A stretch of DNA of 64,000 nt, from the NCBI RefSeq assembly GCF_003171515.1, contig NC_089390.1:372001-436000 (forward strand), given 5' to 3'. Position 1 is the stretch's first letter. Each line of letters starts with the position of its first letter. Both the position numbers and the translations under genes were made by a program. This DNA is from Pyrenophora tritici-repentis. Lineage: Eukaryota > Ascomycota > Dothideomycetes > Pleosporales > Pleosporaceae. Shown here in pieces: positions 24,901 to 36,671 of the stretch. The notes beneath the pieces were generated by a model. It saw nothing but the letters and a program-made list of their open reading frames with translations, was not told where the DNA came from and did not search any database.

Positions 24901-26670
24901 TTCGTATCGTTGGGTGCCATGATTTCGGGTGAGTTGTAGCTAGGCGTTCAGGATACAGATGTCCAACTTGTTGAGACATCTCCCCGAGCAAAGCTGTACA
25001 AGAAGAGAGAGCGATCGACTCGGACACGTTCATAACAGTGACATCTCTAGCCAGGCCGTATGTAAACCCTTTTCGATAGGGCTTACCTACGACCTTGAAG
25101 TGGAATCGGATCGTCGCTTTATTAACGCGATTTGTGCGGGCTGGATCTCTAATTTCACACCCCAAGATCCGGAATCTCCGAACCCGACGATCTATGTCAG
25201 CCTGACTTTTGGAATTCCGAGGTTAGATGTTGGATGCGATAGGGCTAATCCTTGTACCTCATTTCGTCTATCTCAATGGTGGAATAAAGGTGACAGGTGG
25301 GGAGAACGTCAAAATTTGTTGTGGGGAAGTACCAGGTACCTACATTGTTGGTACGGCCTTAGGATCTTGCTTTCGCTGGGATTACTCCAAAAGGGACAGC
25401 GGCAGTAGTACGTGGACATTAGGCATAATGGCATTTCTAACCTCGATGTGTATGAGTTTCAGCCATAGTACCAGTTATGACAGGCGTGAGCGCTAATGAA
25501 TACGCATCGTGGTTGAGAGATTTCAAATCTGAGGGTGGTGCGTGTGTGGGGATACGGGCGGATGCCGAGAAGAAGCCTACTATGCCTTGGTATGGTCTAG
25601 CGTTGTGGTCGTACGCGTGCAGGGCACTAGACCTGAACGGTCAGATTGTCAACACAACGCGTTTAGCTCGAAGCTGGCTTCTGCCGTCTCTTGCATCAAC
25701 GCACCGCGCGACTGAGCATACATGGTTGAGTGCGGAAATGATGAATGTAATGGTACTAGCGCATTAGAACCGGCGATGAATTGTTCCGTGGAAAGACAAA
25801 CAGATTTTGGGGCATGCGGGAAGCTCCGGGAAGCCAAACATTTTGCTTTCTCCCCTCCCTCCCCATACCACCCACTTTATTCCGCTCATAGAACGCCCCC
25901 GGAATCTGCGACGTTCTGCGATTGGAGATGCTGGAGAGAAACTGCAGAGACAGATTGTTCCTCACATGGCTTTTCCCGGGGCTTCCGGGGGCTTCCGGCC
26001 GTCTCATTCGTGTGTGAGGGTTCCCAAATCCTCGCAAATAACACCGTGGTGTGGTGACCTTTATAGTCATCAGCACCAAGAGGACAAGACGCGAGATAAG
26101 CGCACCGTTCCATCGCGATGCATCTTGGCTCCTGACTCTGTAACCGGGCTATGTACCTCGTCACCATGTGTCTTGTGCGATCGTCGGTGTGCATGAGGGA
26201 GAGATCGTCGCAGTCCGGGTACAGGCCACGACAAGCGCCGAGGAAGGCTCGCTGCGATTGATCGACCCTGATCCGAGCAAGGATGCTAGGGTGAGCTGCA
26301 TGTATACCACTAAGGAACCAAAATGCTCTTCTGTGCCTCGTGGGCAGCCGCCTTAGTTCTGCGGGTAAGCTCATGACGTAACCACTAGTTACCTCAGTTT
26401 GAACTACATGTGGTGCGAGATGCATATTCAAGAAATGGACACCTCGACATGATGCCGAGAGGGGTATTTTTGGAAGCGGAATGTTACTAGCTTTTGCCTG
26501 GGAATTTGGCGGCGGGCACAATAGAGCGAAGGCAGCAGTAGGAAGGTAAAAGGCTGATTAGAGTTTAGATTAAGTATCAGCAGTATACTGCTTGAAGTCT
26601 ATGAAGTGTATAGTAAAGCATATCTTCTATTGTTGGTCAAGGAAATTCCGACGCTACATCATCTATCGCA
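21920..26670. other. 4.7-kb region without recognisable gene
   Basis: It begins with the presumed wee1 3' untranslated region. From 22.5 kb on there are only short frames. The most sustained are overlapping plus-strand frames at about 24959-25767, which change frame near 25230 and match no family I know. GC-rich partial inverted copies of a GGAAGC-type motif lie around 25815 and 25985. Base composition drops near 22.6-24.5 kb. Decayed sequence or non-coding transcription is possible; nothing is assigned. Confidence 0.35.
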
Positions 26671-28027
26671 TCACTGCAAAGCCTGGTTGGTTGCAGCTAG
26701 AGTGGCATAGTACAGCTTGGTCTGACCAGTGATGATCATACGGCCGTTTCCAGTAAGCTGGAAGTTTGCAGCGGTCTTGCCAGTGTAGATCTTGCCAATA
26801 AGCTTGGCATCAGCGTTGTACACCCAAACACCATCGCCGGCACCGGTGTAAACGCGACCTTTTGAGTCGACCTTGACGCCATCAGGAATGCCGGTCGGGA
26901 CGAAAGCAAACGTCTTGCGGTTAGACCAGGTACCCTGTGCGCACACATCAAAAGAGTAAAGGGATGCTGGGTCAGTGAGGTTGAAGCCGAAGAAGCCATT
27001 GCCGATACCAGTGTCGGAAATGTAGGCCTTCTTGCCGTCGGGCGAAAAGGCGATACCTAGCGTGCGTTAGTAGAGTTCAGCAGTTGGAGAGGCGAGTTGC
27101 TAACCGTTAGGGTGACGGAAGCCATCAGCGACGACGGTAATGGCACCAGAGTTGAAGTTGTAACGGTAGACTTGCTCCCGAATGCCGGGGTAAGGACGGA
27201 AGTCCTGGAGGTAGCCGTAGAGAGTGTCGGTGAAGTAGAGATCACCATTCTTGGGATGAACAGTAAGATCATTGAGTGAGTTGAATTGACGACCAAAGTA
27301 GTTGTTCAAGAGAGCTATGTTAGGTTAGCATGCATTCTATGTGATATCCATTCAATTGGTGAAGACTTACTGGTAGTGTTGTAAGGAGGCAACGGGTTCA
27401 TGACATATAGCGCCGATGGCACATTGTCACCCTGGCCCTCACCAGCGAAGATGAGGTTACCCTTGTAGTTGGTAGCACCGTTGGGGTTGATGATCTGCGG
27501 GTTCTGTGTAGGGACTACAGTCACGGGTGCAGCCTTGAGGCTTCCATTGCGGACTTTCTCCGCATCGGAAAGAAGGATCTTTTGGATGATAGAGGACTTC
27601 TTCAGACCGGTGCCAGCTGCGGGGGGTCCAGCGTTCTGAACGAAGAAGACTTCGTCAGTGCGAGGGTACCAGGTGACTGCCTCGTGGAAGAGGGGGTCGG
27701 AGTCGGAGCTCGCAATGGTAGTCAGAGAAGGGTTGGGTCCAATGACATCGTAGAACTCGTCGTCAAAGACAAGGAAGGGTTTCGCTTGGAGGGACTCTTC
27801 AGTCACGCCGGGCCAGTAGAACAACTGTGATCGTTTCAGAGCTTTGTACCATGACCATAATTGGGTGAGCTACATACGTTGGAAGCGTTTTGGACCGTGG
27901 GTGGTGGAACATTATCCAAAACATTGAAGGACTTCTGATTCACAACCTGGGCTGCTGCAGGTAGCTTTTGGGCCCACGCTTGTGCAACTGCCGCGCTGAC
28001 AGCAAGGAGCGTGGTGGAGGATGGCAT
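26671..28027 (-). CDS. secreted SMP-30/gluconolactonase-like beta-propeller protein
   Basis: Exons 28027-27878, 27824-27371, 27314-27105 and 27056-26671 give 399 residues; all junctions keep frame. A signal peptide (MPSSTTLLAVSAAVAQAWAQ) indicates secretion. Propeller-type motifs include FHEAVTWYPRTDEVFFVQN, INPNGATNYKGNLIFAGEGQ, FNSLNDLTVHPKNGDLYFTD, GFRHPNGIAFSPDGKKAYISD and GIPDGVKVDSKGRVYTG. These are the repeated NDxxxxPxGxxYFTD-type blades of the SMP-30/gluconolaconase/LRE family, calcium-dependent lactonases or phosphotriesterase-like enzymes; fungal lactonohydrolases belong here. The conserved acid and asparagine ligands appear present (N in SLNDL, N in HPNG, D in IPDG). Substrate unknown, probably a sugar or aldonate lactone outside the cell. 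Confidence 0.88.
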
Positions 28028-29542
28028 GATGCAACGACTGGCGAGGTGAAACCAGGGCTTGAAACGTCCAATCAGTACGGGAAAGAGGGAACGCTGCAGT
28101 TTTCAAGCTGGAGCCTGGTCGGATAAACTTCATTGTAGACCCTCTGCCCTCATATACATTTTCAAATTGCCGCGGCGGAACCCTTGCAGTAGTCTCTTGG
28201 TATACTTCCCAAACGCTGCTCGCCTAAGGCGAAGTCTGGTATAGAACACGGGGCTAAACCAGATGAGGTTCGCGCCGGACCCAGAAAAGGGCCGTTGTCG
28301 ATGGAGTCGGTGCGACCTCCCCAGAGCATGACCCTCTAGACTCCGCAGTCCCTCGTTTGCGTCCACACGGCACCTCGTGCGTCCCGCCCCCAAACAAATC
28401 GACAATGTACCTGCTTCTAGCATTTGAGCTGTTGGAATTCGATCCGTGTGCGGTGACGCACTTCCCTCGAGCCTTGCTGTCCGCAGCACCTACGAACTTC
28501 ATTCTGACGCATTCTGCATCTTCTAGGTCAACCTCGGATGCCCCAAAAATAAGTATTGGAAGCCGTGGCCGTTCCTTCCAACCTAGAACAGCCGTCCGAG
28601 ATACTACGGGCCTTGGCGAGTCTATGAAGGACTAGATTTTCCCAACCCGCATCTATCGTACACCGGTGTACTAGAAACTGCATCGCTTAGAGAGATATCG
28701 TGTTAGAGCGAGATCCATGACCAGTATTCTGGAAAACATCTCGCATAGAAGACCGTTTGACCCGAATAGGCACTGCATGAGACTCACAAGCATGGTCTTC
28801 CTAGGTCCTCGTTCAATCGCACCACTCGCCTGCCTTTTCACTCGTAATGGCCGAAGCGCAGAACCATGTCGTGACATTGATCCAGCCCGCAGTTCTGGGG
28901 TGCAAATACCAATACTACGGCATGCCAAACTTATCCCATCACCACGAGCCGTGTTTTTCAGCATTCCCCGAGGACTGTGCAGCCCAAGTCGTACGACACG
29001 AGGATGTCTAGAGCTTCAACCCCAGGGCCAAACTACCGACGGGGATATTCCCGTAACAGTAACCGTACAGGCCGTACAACCCCGACACGATCACGGGAGC
29101 GAATGGGCTCATCCCCGCTGTGATGATGAGTTCCAACAGAACGGGCCGATACCTGCCCAGCCCCTAAGATAGCGTGGGACTGATCACTTCCGGGCCCTAA
29201 CGAATAGGACACTTAATCAAGCGAACCTGATGTGTTACCGAGTTAGACAGCCCATACTAGCCGTGGTTCCTAACCCCGTACAGTTGTTGTAATAAACCGC
29301 TGTCACGCCGCAGCTTACGGCCGTGCCCAAGTCGCATATGTGCAGGGGATTGTCTGTCGAATAACTTGCCCCTGCAGAGACGGCTAGAAATGTAGGGAAC
29401 ACGGGCTTCGCGAGAGTTCATTCACGGCTATGCCGGGGGCGCGCCGTGTGTGCTCTTCAAGTACAGTGGAGCTCGTCCCACGATCTACTTCTCTTTCCAT
29501 GTGTCTGGCAGACTGCTTTTTCCAACGCCACTTTTGCCTATC
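28028..29542. other. divergent intergenic region
   Basis: Promoter space between the lactonase-like gene and the seven-TM gene. No reliable open frame is recognised. Confidence 0.4.
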
Positions 29543-30652
29543 ATGGCCATCAACACCGCACCAAAAGCCATCGCGCTAGTTTTTCTCAGCATAGCATTTT
29601 ACAACTTTCTCGAGCTTAATGTATACATTCTCACACTCTTCCGCCGACGGAGCGGCCTCTACTTCTGGAGTTTTACTGTTGCAACATGGGGGATTGCCTT
29701 CAACTCGGCCGGCTATGCGCTGATGCACCTGGCCAATATACCGCAAAAGAACCTATACGCCACACTTATCCTCATAGGATGGTGCACCATGATTACAGGG
29801 CAATCAGTGGTGCTATACTCTCGTCTTCATATTGTCATGCACAATCTTAAGAAGTTGCGGGCGGTGTTGATTATGATTATCGTCAACGCCATCTGGCTAC
29901 ACATTCCAGTCATCGTCATCGTCTACGGAAACAACTCGGCCAACCCCGAACCATTCGTCCAGCCATACAAAATCTACGAGAGAATCCAGCTAAGCGTCTT
30001 CATCGCCCAGGAACTCGTGATCTCGGGTCTATACGTATACGAGACCGTAAAACTTCTTCGATTGGAACGGACCATCGGCAACATGGGTACGCAAAGCTTA
30101 CTCCAACATCTCATCTTCGTAAACTTCCTTGTCATTCTACTCGACTTCAGTATCCTAGGCCTCGAATTCGCCGATCTCTTCGAAATCCAGACGTCGTGGA
30201 AGCCCCTTGTCTACAGCGTCAAGCTCAAGCTCGAATTCAGCATACTCAACCGCCTCGTAAAGCTGACCAGGAACGCGAGAAGTCACAATGCCAGCTACTA
30301 CAGCCACGGAGACCGGACCGGAGGTGTTGCGCTAGGAACGTACAAGGGCAAAGGTCTTCAGAGGTCTACGGTACAGGGCGAACCAGACCAATGGCAGGTC
30401 CACGTCACTGGAGGCAAGTCACACATTGACGCGCTCCCATCAACAGTCGTCAAGACAACTGAATTCACGGTTCAAAGCCACAGTCGCCATGCCAGCAAGA
30501 CGAGCCTGGCAGAAAGTGGTGAGGAGATATTGAATCATTCACCTCGCGACCCCGAGGGGCAAAGTGAGGCGTCAGAATTGTCAGATCACCGGTATGGGAG
30601 GTTTGACAGTCACCACCATAACGAACAACGACATGAGCCAGCATGGCAATGA
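29543..30652 (+). CDS. seven-transmembrane fungal membrane protein
   Basis: Single exon, 369 residues from the first in-frame ATG (MAINTAPKA); upstream only a GTG is in frame. Seven hydrophobic segments can be read, roughly at residues 8-32, 39-62, 76-100, 110-132, 150-172, 186-210 and 217-235, followed by a polar cytoplasm-like tail of about 125 residues rich in His, Ser and Arg. The layout resembles fungus-specific integral membrane proteins such as the DUF7703 group. No CFEM domain or ion-channel motif is seen. It may be a receptor-like or transport-associated protein; function unknown. Confidence 0.8.
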   Translation: MAINTAPKAIALVFLSIAFYNFLELNVYILTLFRRRSGLYFWSFTVATWGIAFNSAGYALMHLANIPQKNLYATLILIGWCTMITGQSVVLYSRLHIVMHNLKKLRAVLIMIIVNAIWLHIPVIVIVYGNNSANPEPFVQPYKIYERIQLSVFIAQELVISGLYVYETVKLLRLERTIGNMGTQSLLQHLIFVNFLVILLDFSILGLEFADLFEIQTSWKPLVYSVKLKLEFSILNRLVKLTRNARSHNASYYSHGDRTGGVALGTYKGKGLQRSTVQGEPDQWQVHVTGGKSHIDALPSTVVKTTEFTVQSHSRHASKTSLAESGEEILNHSPRDPEGQSEASELSDHRYGRFDSHHHNEQRHEPAWQ

Positions 30653-31048
30653 TGTTAGGATTTCCTTGTATTAATATTTTCTTGTAACGAACCCATACCA
30701 CATGTCTCATTTGTTTCTATCAATATTCAACCCTATTAGGACTATTATCCCATCACCTTGTCCAACTCACCGTGCACTGCATGAAAGTTTGCTGAGCTGC
30801 CGAAAGGTGCGCACTCAGTATCATGATACCCTCGCATCAGCGACCCCAACTTTCCGCTCCCCAAATCCTCCACAACAATCACCCAACTCCCCCTTTCTCA
30901 CCCGCACGCCTCCTGACCAACTCATCAAAACATGTCTTGTCGGTGCCATGTTCCCGGCTGAGGTTGACTGCGCCCCTTTGGCCACCGCTAGAGGCTTGGA
31001 AACAAGACATGTGCCGAGTAGACAGCTTTAAAAAAAGATGCTAGCGTA
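30653..31048. other. spacer left of the pogo transposon
   Basis: It contains an 11-bp inverted repeat (ACATGTCTTGT at about 30931 and ACAAGACATGT at about 31003) with a 60-bp interior, too short to classify. It ends at the TA target site (31047-31048) of the transposon. Confidence 0.4.
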
Positions 31049-31103
31049 ACATGATCCATGGGCGAGCGGCGCACACGGGCGAGCGGCGCACCCCACCAAC
31101 TTT
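31049..31103 (+). repeat. left terminal inverted repeat of pogo element
   Basis: 55 bp, reverse complement of 32848-32902, with two internal direct GGGCGAGCGGCGCAC motifs. Confidence 0.92.
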
Positions 31104-31168
31104 TGCAACTTTAAAGCGATGCATCTCAACAACGCGATAATATTATTGCTAGATATTGATACAGTAGA

Positions 31169-32821
31169 TTACTCTATATTAATAGTATCAGTCTTGCATG
31201 TGCGCGAGTTGTGCCCAGTCTCCTTGCACCTAGTGCAGCGCCTTTGAGCCCGCTGGCTGAGGCCTGATCGCGCTCCTCCTTGACGCTCTTCATGAGCAAT
31301 CTGCTGGTCAGCCTCATTTTGAGCCAGTATATCCTCTCCAGCTCCCTTTGTGAGTACTCCATGCTTCTGTATACGCCTTTTAGAGCGCCGCCTACGCTCT
31401 GAGGCTGCGCTATTGGCCTTCTCAAGACTAGAGATCCGATCGCGCATCAGCTCAGCAGAGAGCATCATCACCTCGGCGCCCTTCTTTAGCTGGTCAATCG
31501 CCATAATAATTGAAGCTGGTGATGAGCTCTTGTGCTGGCGCACGCGCTCACGTATTAGGCTTGACTGAGCCTCAAGCTCACGCGCGTTGCTCGGCGTTTG
31601 AGCTACCCAGGGAGCCTCTGGCAGAGCTGCTGGAGGAGTAGGTGTACGCAGTTGTACATCTACCTTTGATAGAACAGCCTCTGGTTGTAGAGGAACAAGG
31701 CCTGCGCCGCGGAAGGCTGAGCAGATATTGGCTGGCGTGAACGCTTGATCAAATGCTGCCTTGAACGCTGGCAGAAACTCTAGCTTGGTGATGTGGTTGA
31801 TGTGGTTGCGCATAAGGCTCTCCACCTCACGGCTGTACGCGCGCTTCAATGGCGAGAAGCAGCCAACATCAAGTGGCTGGAGTAGGTGAGATGAGTGAGG
31901 AGGCATACAGAGCGTATGGATATTGTTCTCCTTGCAGAGCTCCTGGAACTCTAGAGATTGGTGGCTCTTATGGCCATCAATAATAAGCAGGCGACGCGCG
32001 CCTACACTACGAGCCTGCGTGTGAGCGTTGAAGTGCTTTAGCCACTCAACTCCAAGCTCATTATTCGTCCAGCCATTATCGCTGACTGCGATCGCCCAGT
32101 CGCGTGGGATCTCAGCTTCCTTATACCAGGCTGATAGGTGGTACTGGCCAGCGAAGATGAGGAACGGTGGGACTGACCAGCCAGCAGCGCTGATAGCAGC
32201 GATCAGCGTTACCCACTCGCGATTGCCTGGCTGAATACTCTTCGGCCTGCCTCTCCTCTCTGCTCCTGTTATAACTAGCTGCGTTGTAATCTTGCCCATC
32301 ATAAAGCCAGCTTCATCAAAGTTGTAGACGTCCTCATCGCAGATACCTAGCTCAGCCTTTGTCTCTTCTACAAGCTTAAACCACCTCTTTATTAATGTTG
32401 CATCCTCACAAAGAGCTCTCTGCCTATCGTACGCTTGGTTGAAACACGTCCGAAGACTGTCTGTACGCTTAACAAAGGTAGATGGCCAGTTGACTCCAAC
32501 CTGCTCTCCACCACGCGCAGCCAGCAGCTTATCAGCCATATCACGTACAGCTGTGTAGGTAGGCGCAAATCCACGCAGATCTAGCTGAAGTATATAGCTA
32601 ATAATCACCTCCTCTTCTCTCTGGGTAAGCTTCCTTGAGTTGGGCGGGCAATCGCGTCGGGCAGGTATACCAGCGCGTCGGCGGCGGAGCGTTGTTTCGG
32701 CTACGTTGTAGACTACTGCAGCAGTACGGGTACCTTGGATCTGGTGCGCATTAATAGATGAGATAGCAAGCTGAATATCTGCTTCATTTGATAGTAATTG
32801 AGTAGCGCTGCGTTGAGCCAT
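31169..32821 (-). CDS. pogo-family DDE transposase
   Basis: 550 residues, uninterrupted, starting with [10 protein letters not shown]. The N-terminal half has a Psq-like helix-turn-helix ([17 protein letters not shown]) and a CENP-B/Tc5-type DNA-binding segment. The DDE_1 catalytic core has D169 (YNFDEAGF), D282 ([10 protein letters not shown]) and D318 ([13 protein letters not shown]); the last two are separated by 35 residues as in the pogo group. The C-terminus has a coiled-coil-like basic segment and a zinc knuckle ([14 protein letters not shown]). It cuts and pastes the surrounding element at TA sites. Stop codon is 120 bp inside the left end. Confidence 0.95.
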   Translation of the reverse strand: MAQRSATQLLSNEADIQLAISSINAHQIQGTRTAAVVYNVAETTLRRRRAGIPARRDCPPNSRKLTQREEEVIISYILQLDLRGFAPTYTAVRDMADKLLAARGGEQVGVNWPSTFVKRTDSLRTCFNQAYDRQRALCEDATLIKRWFKLVEETKAELGICDEDVYNFDEAGFMMGKITTQLVITGAERRGRPKSIQPGNREWVTLIAAISAAGWSVPPFLIFAGQYHLSAWYKEAEIPRDWAIAVSDNGWTNNELGVEWLKHFNAHTQARSVGARRLLIIDGHKSHQSLEFQELCKENNIHTLCMPPHSSHLLQPLDVGCFSPLKRAYSREVESLMRNHINHITKLEFLPAFKAAFDQAFTPANICSAFRGAGLVPLQPEAVLSKVDVQLRTPTPPAALPEAPWVAQTPSNARELEAQSSLIRERVRQHKSSSPASIIMAIDQLKKGAEVMMLSAELMRDRISSLEKANSAASERRRRSKRRIQKHGVLTKGAGEDILAQNEADQQIAHEERQGGARSGLSQRAQRRCTRCKETGHNSRTCKTDTINIE

Positions 32822-32847
32822 TGTAGATTAAGATCAGTAAGGTGAGT

Positions 32848-32902
32848 AAAGTTGGTGGGGTGCGCCGCTCGCCCGTGTGCGCCGCTCGCCCATGGATCAT
32901 GT
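32848..32902 (-). repeat. right terminal inverted repeat of pogo element
   Basis: 55 bp, reverse complement of 31049-31103. Confidence 0.92.
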
Positions 32903-33305
32903 TACCATGTTTCACACCTGCCTTCCTCATGAAGTGTCCTCTTGTGCAGATCATCGCGCTTGAGAAAGGCGCGAGCGGGTTGTCCCCTGAAACAAAGATA
33001 CGTCGGAAAATCATGGCCATGGGCGAGCGATGCGGTGTACTAGCTTCGCTGTTGTTAGAGGGAAGATCCCGCGCGTGGTAGCGGGGATTTGTTATAGTAT
33101 AGATTGCCATATAGTTACCCGTGGCATTTTAACCCGTTGAGTATTGCGCGTATGCTTGTTTCATTGGGTACCGGGTTACGTCAGTCATTTTGTTTTGGGA
33201 AATTTTAGTTTGTTGCAAAAAGACATTGTAATTTTAACTATTCATGAAAGGGACTCGCCATTGAGGCTGGGATAAATACCCTACCTTCTTGGCGACGCTA
33301 GAAAG
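32903..33305. other. spacer right of the pogo transposon
   Basis: It begins with the right TA target site. No gene is recognised. Confidence 0.35.
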
Positions 33306-33430
33306 AGTGCGCTAAACGATAAAATACAACTCGGACATCGCGAAATCAAAAGTGTCAAGCGAGAAACAGTGCGCTAAACAGTCAACTACTACTCGGACGT
33401 CGCGATATCAAAGTGTCAAGCGTCAGTGAC
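33306..33430. repeat. two-copy 62-bp tandem repeat
   Basis: Two imperfect copies begin at 33306 and 33368, both with AGTGCGCTAAAC, CTCGGAC(A/G)TCGCGA and AGTGTCAAGCG. The array ends 15 bp before the stop of the AAA ATPase gene and would lie in its 3' untranslated region or terminator. Confidence 0.75.
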
Positions 33431-33445
33431 GGAATCACAGCGCTC

Positions 33446-35623
33446 CTAGACAATGTAAAGAAACTCGTCGTCGTCATCAGGCAAAGGACGGGGCGACATT
33501 AGCGCCAATTCACACTCGGGGATTGTCTCGATGAGATGGCCGTGAGGAATCTCGGAGAGGCTGGCATCTGAGTCAACATTGACAAGTGCGCCCTGGATGG
33601 ATGCAAGGTCAGTGTACTCACCAGAATCCTGAAACACGTTGGCGATGGCCGAGAAGAAACCCCGGGAAGCTGGGGCTGTCGGCTGAACCTCAGTCACCAC
33701 CTCCATGTCGGATGTGGCACCCACGTTCGGATCAACAAGGTCAGACGTGCGAACAAGGAGAAGATCGGAATCAAAGGGCTCCGGGATGTTAACACCCTCC
33801 TCATCGACCGCCTTGGCGTAGTCCCTAGGAATGACAAACTTGTCAGCACCGCGCTTCACCCAGTCAGCAAACTCCTCGACAGCAACGTCGGGCCTACCGC
33901 GATATTGGCCACAGTACTTGGTGAGCTCAGCTGTGGTGATGCGGGACTTGGAAGGAAACTGGGCTTGGAAAGCCTGGGCGAAACGATCGATGGCTTCGGA
34001 GGTGTAGCGCTTGCAAACATCGTTGCCAAACAGACGCTTGAAGGTTAGAATGCAGCTGTCCTTGCTGGCGTAGGATATCTCGAACTTGCGTTCCACACGA
34101 CCGGCACGGTAGAGAGCTGGATCAAGCTTCTCAGGATGGTTGGTGGTCATGATGACCAGGCGACCCTCGGAAGCATTGACACCGTCAAGTACGTTGAGAA
34201 GTCCGCTCAGCGTCACTGACTTGTTTCCCGACTCAACTTTGTCGCCTGAGGGCTTGCGCGGTTTCTCGGAAAACGCGCGAAAAGGTTGATCCTCATCATC
34301 CTCGTTATTCGAGTATATCTAGCGAGGAGTAGTCTTCAAGTCGTTGACCTGCTTGAGAATTTGTTGGTTCATAACCTGCTGCTTCTCCATGAAAGCTGCC
34401 AAAACACCATCGAGTGAACCCGCCTGTGACTGTTGAGCGCCAACGCCGTCCACAGACGATGCCGGAACAGTGCTGGATGCAGGTTGCGCACCACGGTTGC
34501 CAATGTCAGCGCCGACACAATCGATATCCTCAATAGCAACAACGCTACGAGGAGGGACCCGATCGAAACACTGCTTCAGATCTTCGTCATCCATCCCCTG
34601 AAGGTTGATCACACACAGGAAAACGTTCATGTGCGAAGCGATAGCAGTAATCAGGCTTGACTTACCGGTACCGGGTGGGCCATGTAGAAGGTAACCGTGT
34701 CGCCACGGGCGTCCAGTGTGCTCGTACCAAATCTGCGACTCCTTGTGGAAAAAAAGCTCAACGTCCTTCAAGATATCTTGCATCATCTGTGGATCAAGAT
34801 CGACCGTAGACATAGGACGCTTCTTGCGCTGCACAAGCCTATTGTCAGCAATCTCCTTTCCAGGATTAGGTATGATCTCCATCACATGCAGATTGCCGGT
34901 TTGTGTGACACGTGTCTTAGCATGCTCGATTAACGCCTGAATGGGGTCGCTGCTATGACCAAAGCAGCCAACAACCAGCTTGGATGTAGGATCTAGAGTG
35001 GTAGCAATCGCAATCTCGTCAGCTTCACCAGACTTACCTTGAAGTTCAAGAGTGAAGTAGGTACCGTTGTGCCAGAAGGCCCCAGAAGAATTGCCAGAAA
35101 TTGGCACAAGCTCGCCAGAAACCTTGCGGAGATGGTGTTCTCCGGACAATCGAAGCTTCAAGGACTGGAATTCCTCAGACTTCTCGCGAGCAATCTGGAA
35201 GAGTTCCTTGATGAGAGGAGAGTCATAGGCGCTAATGGCGATGGAGCTGGTCACTTGCGACTTGACCTGAGTCAAGGCGACGGAAAGCATGGCTGGGATC
35301 TTGACACGTGCAGCATTGAGAGCTGCACAGCCCATCATGACCATGTGGATGTCACCCCCAGTGCGATCCTTGATTGCCTTGCGAGCCAGCTCGTAAAACT
35401 CGGATTCCATGTAACGCATGAGCCAGCTGTCCTGGCCACCGTTCATGATCCCAAACACCCAGGACTGGAATGTCGCGGGAGGTGTAACCGTCACCTGCTT
35501 CTTGTGTGGCTCTTGCTCCGTCGCTGTGGCCTTGGGCTGCAAAAGCTTGCGCATATTCATCTTGCGAATCATTTCTCGTTGATGTTCCACCTCGTCAAAG
35601 TCGGAACCAAAGGGGTTAGACAT
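33446..35623 (-). CDS. BCS1-like AAA ATPase, with in-frame TAG or small intron
   Basis: One frame runs 35623-33446 apart from a TAG at 34321-34319. Start chosen at MSNPFGSDFDEVE; an earlier in-frame ATG at 35752 would add 43 low-complexity residues. A BCS1_N-type domain is followed by Walker A GPPGTGKSS, Walker B VVAIEDIDC, then after the break VTLSGLLNVLDGV, TTNHPEKLDPALYRAGR (sensor and arginine finger) and a C-terminal acidic tail. The stop sits in the variable insertion between Walker B and the following helix. A 57-nt in-frame intron (34375-34319, GTTATG...CTAG) would remove it and give 706 residues, but the donor is weak; otherwise the gene carries a nonsense mutation. Bcs1 translocates the Rieske protein in mitochondria, yet no clear targeting or membrane segment is seen here, so the role is open. 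Confidence 0.8.
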
Positions 35624-36671
35624 TGTGAAAATGGGAACGGAGTTGAAAACTAGCGGTTGATGCGAAGTGTGCTGAGTGTACTTTTGCTCTTCACCGGGAA
35701 GAAGAAAGGTACTGTGTAAGGAAAGTGGTGATGTGGTAGATGATTTGCTCATTGGTGATGAAATAGAAGCCTTTTTATCTAGAGTCTGATCTCAGCGTTG
35801 TGGGATCACTACTTCACAATAGGTTGGTGTGTTCTGACAATGCTACTTCTCCCTGAAAACAGTGTTCGTATGGTTCTATCCTGCGAACATCATAGGACAC
35901 AGTCTAAGAGGAGTCGTGCTCACAACGCGAATCATCGCCATTGTGTACCTGGGATCATGAGCTCGTACATTCTGACATTGTGCAAAATGTGCCGTTGATA
36001 CCTAAAGTGCCCTGAGTTGAGTCTCACACCCAACTTCAATGCCAGACCGGCAGAGTGGAGAAAGTACTACATGACATGATGATGTAAAATTGAGCTCCTG
36101 CGTCATACAAGTACGAGACGGACTTAATTTCGCAGCAGCGACGGAGATGAGCACCTCATGGCTTACGATGTCAAACGTGCTGACCGCGTTGTTCGATATC
36201 GGAAAATTTATGATGGTAGTTCATCTATCCGGATCTTCGGAAATTCGACGTGGTTGTCTAGATGGGTGGTTCAAGAAGAAGGGTGGAGATGACGAAAGCC
36301 ACCGATCGACTGAGTAAGAAACGCACGGACTCTCGCCCGCCCGGCTGAACCTTGACCGAACCGTTCGCTCCAGACACGACGCGTCTCGAGTTATCGATTT
36401 CGAGGCTATACTCAACGCCCATAAGGCTCATACATCCAATCCTGCATGAGTAGCCTGTCCTTGCCTGGATCAGGTCTCATGCACAAGGCTTTTGGCCACG
36501 CGATGGAGTTTCCCGGCTATCGCAAACCGCATCCCGCATCATGCGCACCTATCGTGGCTCCTTTGATTTCCTGCTAACTACCTTCTACTACTCCAGCAAC
36601 CCCTCTCTCTGCATTTGTTCTTGTTTCCTTCTGTTGTTACTGCTGGTCAGCATGCAAAGCGCCCTCGAACA
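35624..36671. other. divergent intergenic region
   Basis: Promoter space between the AAA ATPase and the GPI-type protein gene. Nothing else recognised. Confidence 0.4.

Larger units (their letters stand above)
31049..32902 (-). mobile_element. complete pogo/Fot1-type Tc1-mariner transposon
   Basis: 1,854 bp bounded by identical 55-bp terminal inverted repeats (31049-31103 and 32848-32902) starting ACATGATCCATGGG. TA dinucleotides flank it (31047-31048 and 32903-32904), the Tc1/mariner target duplication. Each TIR contains two copies of GGGCGAGCGGCGCAC, likely transposase-binding sites. One intact transposase frame fills the interior. Perfect TIRs and an uninterrupted frame suggest recent, possibly active, insertion and escape from RIP. 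Confidence 0.93.

Noticed and set aside
25815..26000. Possible inverted repeat of GGAAGC-rich motifs
   Set aside because: Arms match only partly and lack a clear target duplication; not enough for a mobile element call.
28717..29172. 151-codon plus-strand frame
   Set aside because: Proline/arginine-rich chance-like composition and no homologous motif.
30931..31013. 11-bp inverted repeat left of the pogo element
   Set aside because: Short arms and no target duplication; could be chance.
32842..33081. Plus-strand frame overlapping the right TIR
   Set aside because: It reads through the inverted repeat of the transposon and has no conserved motif.
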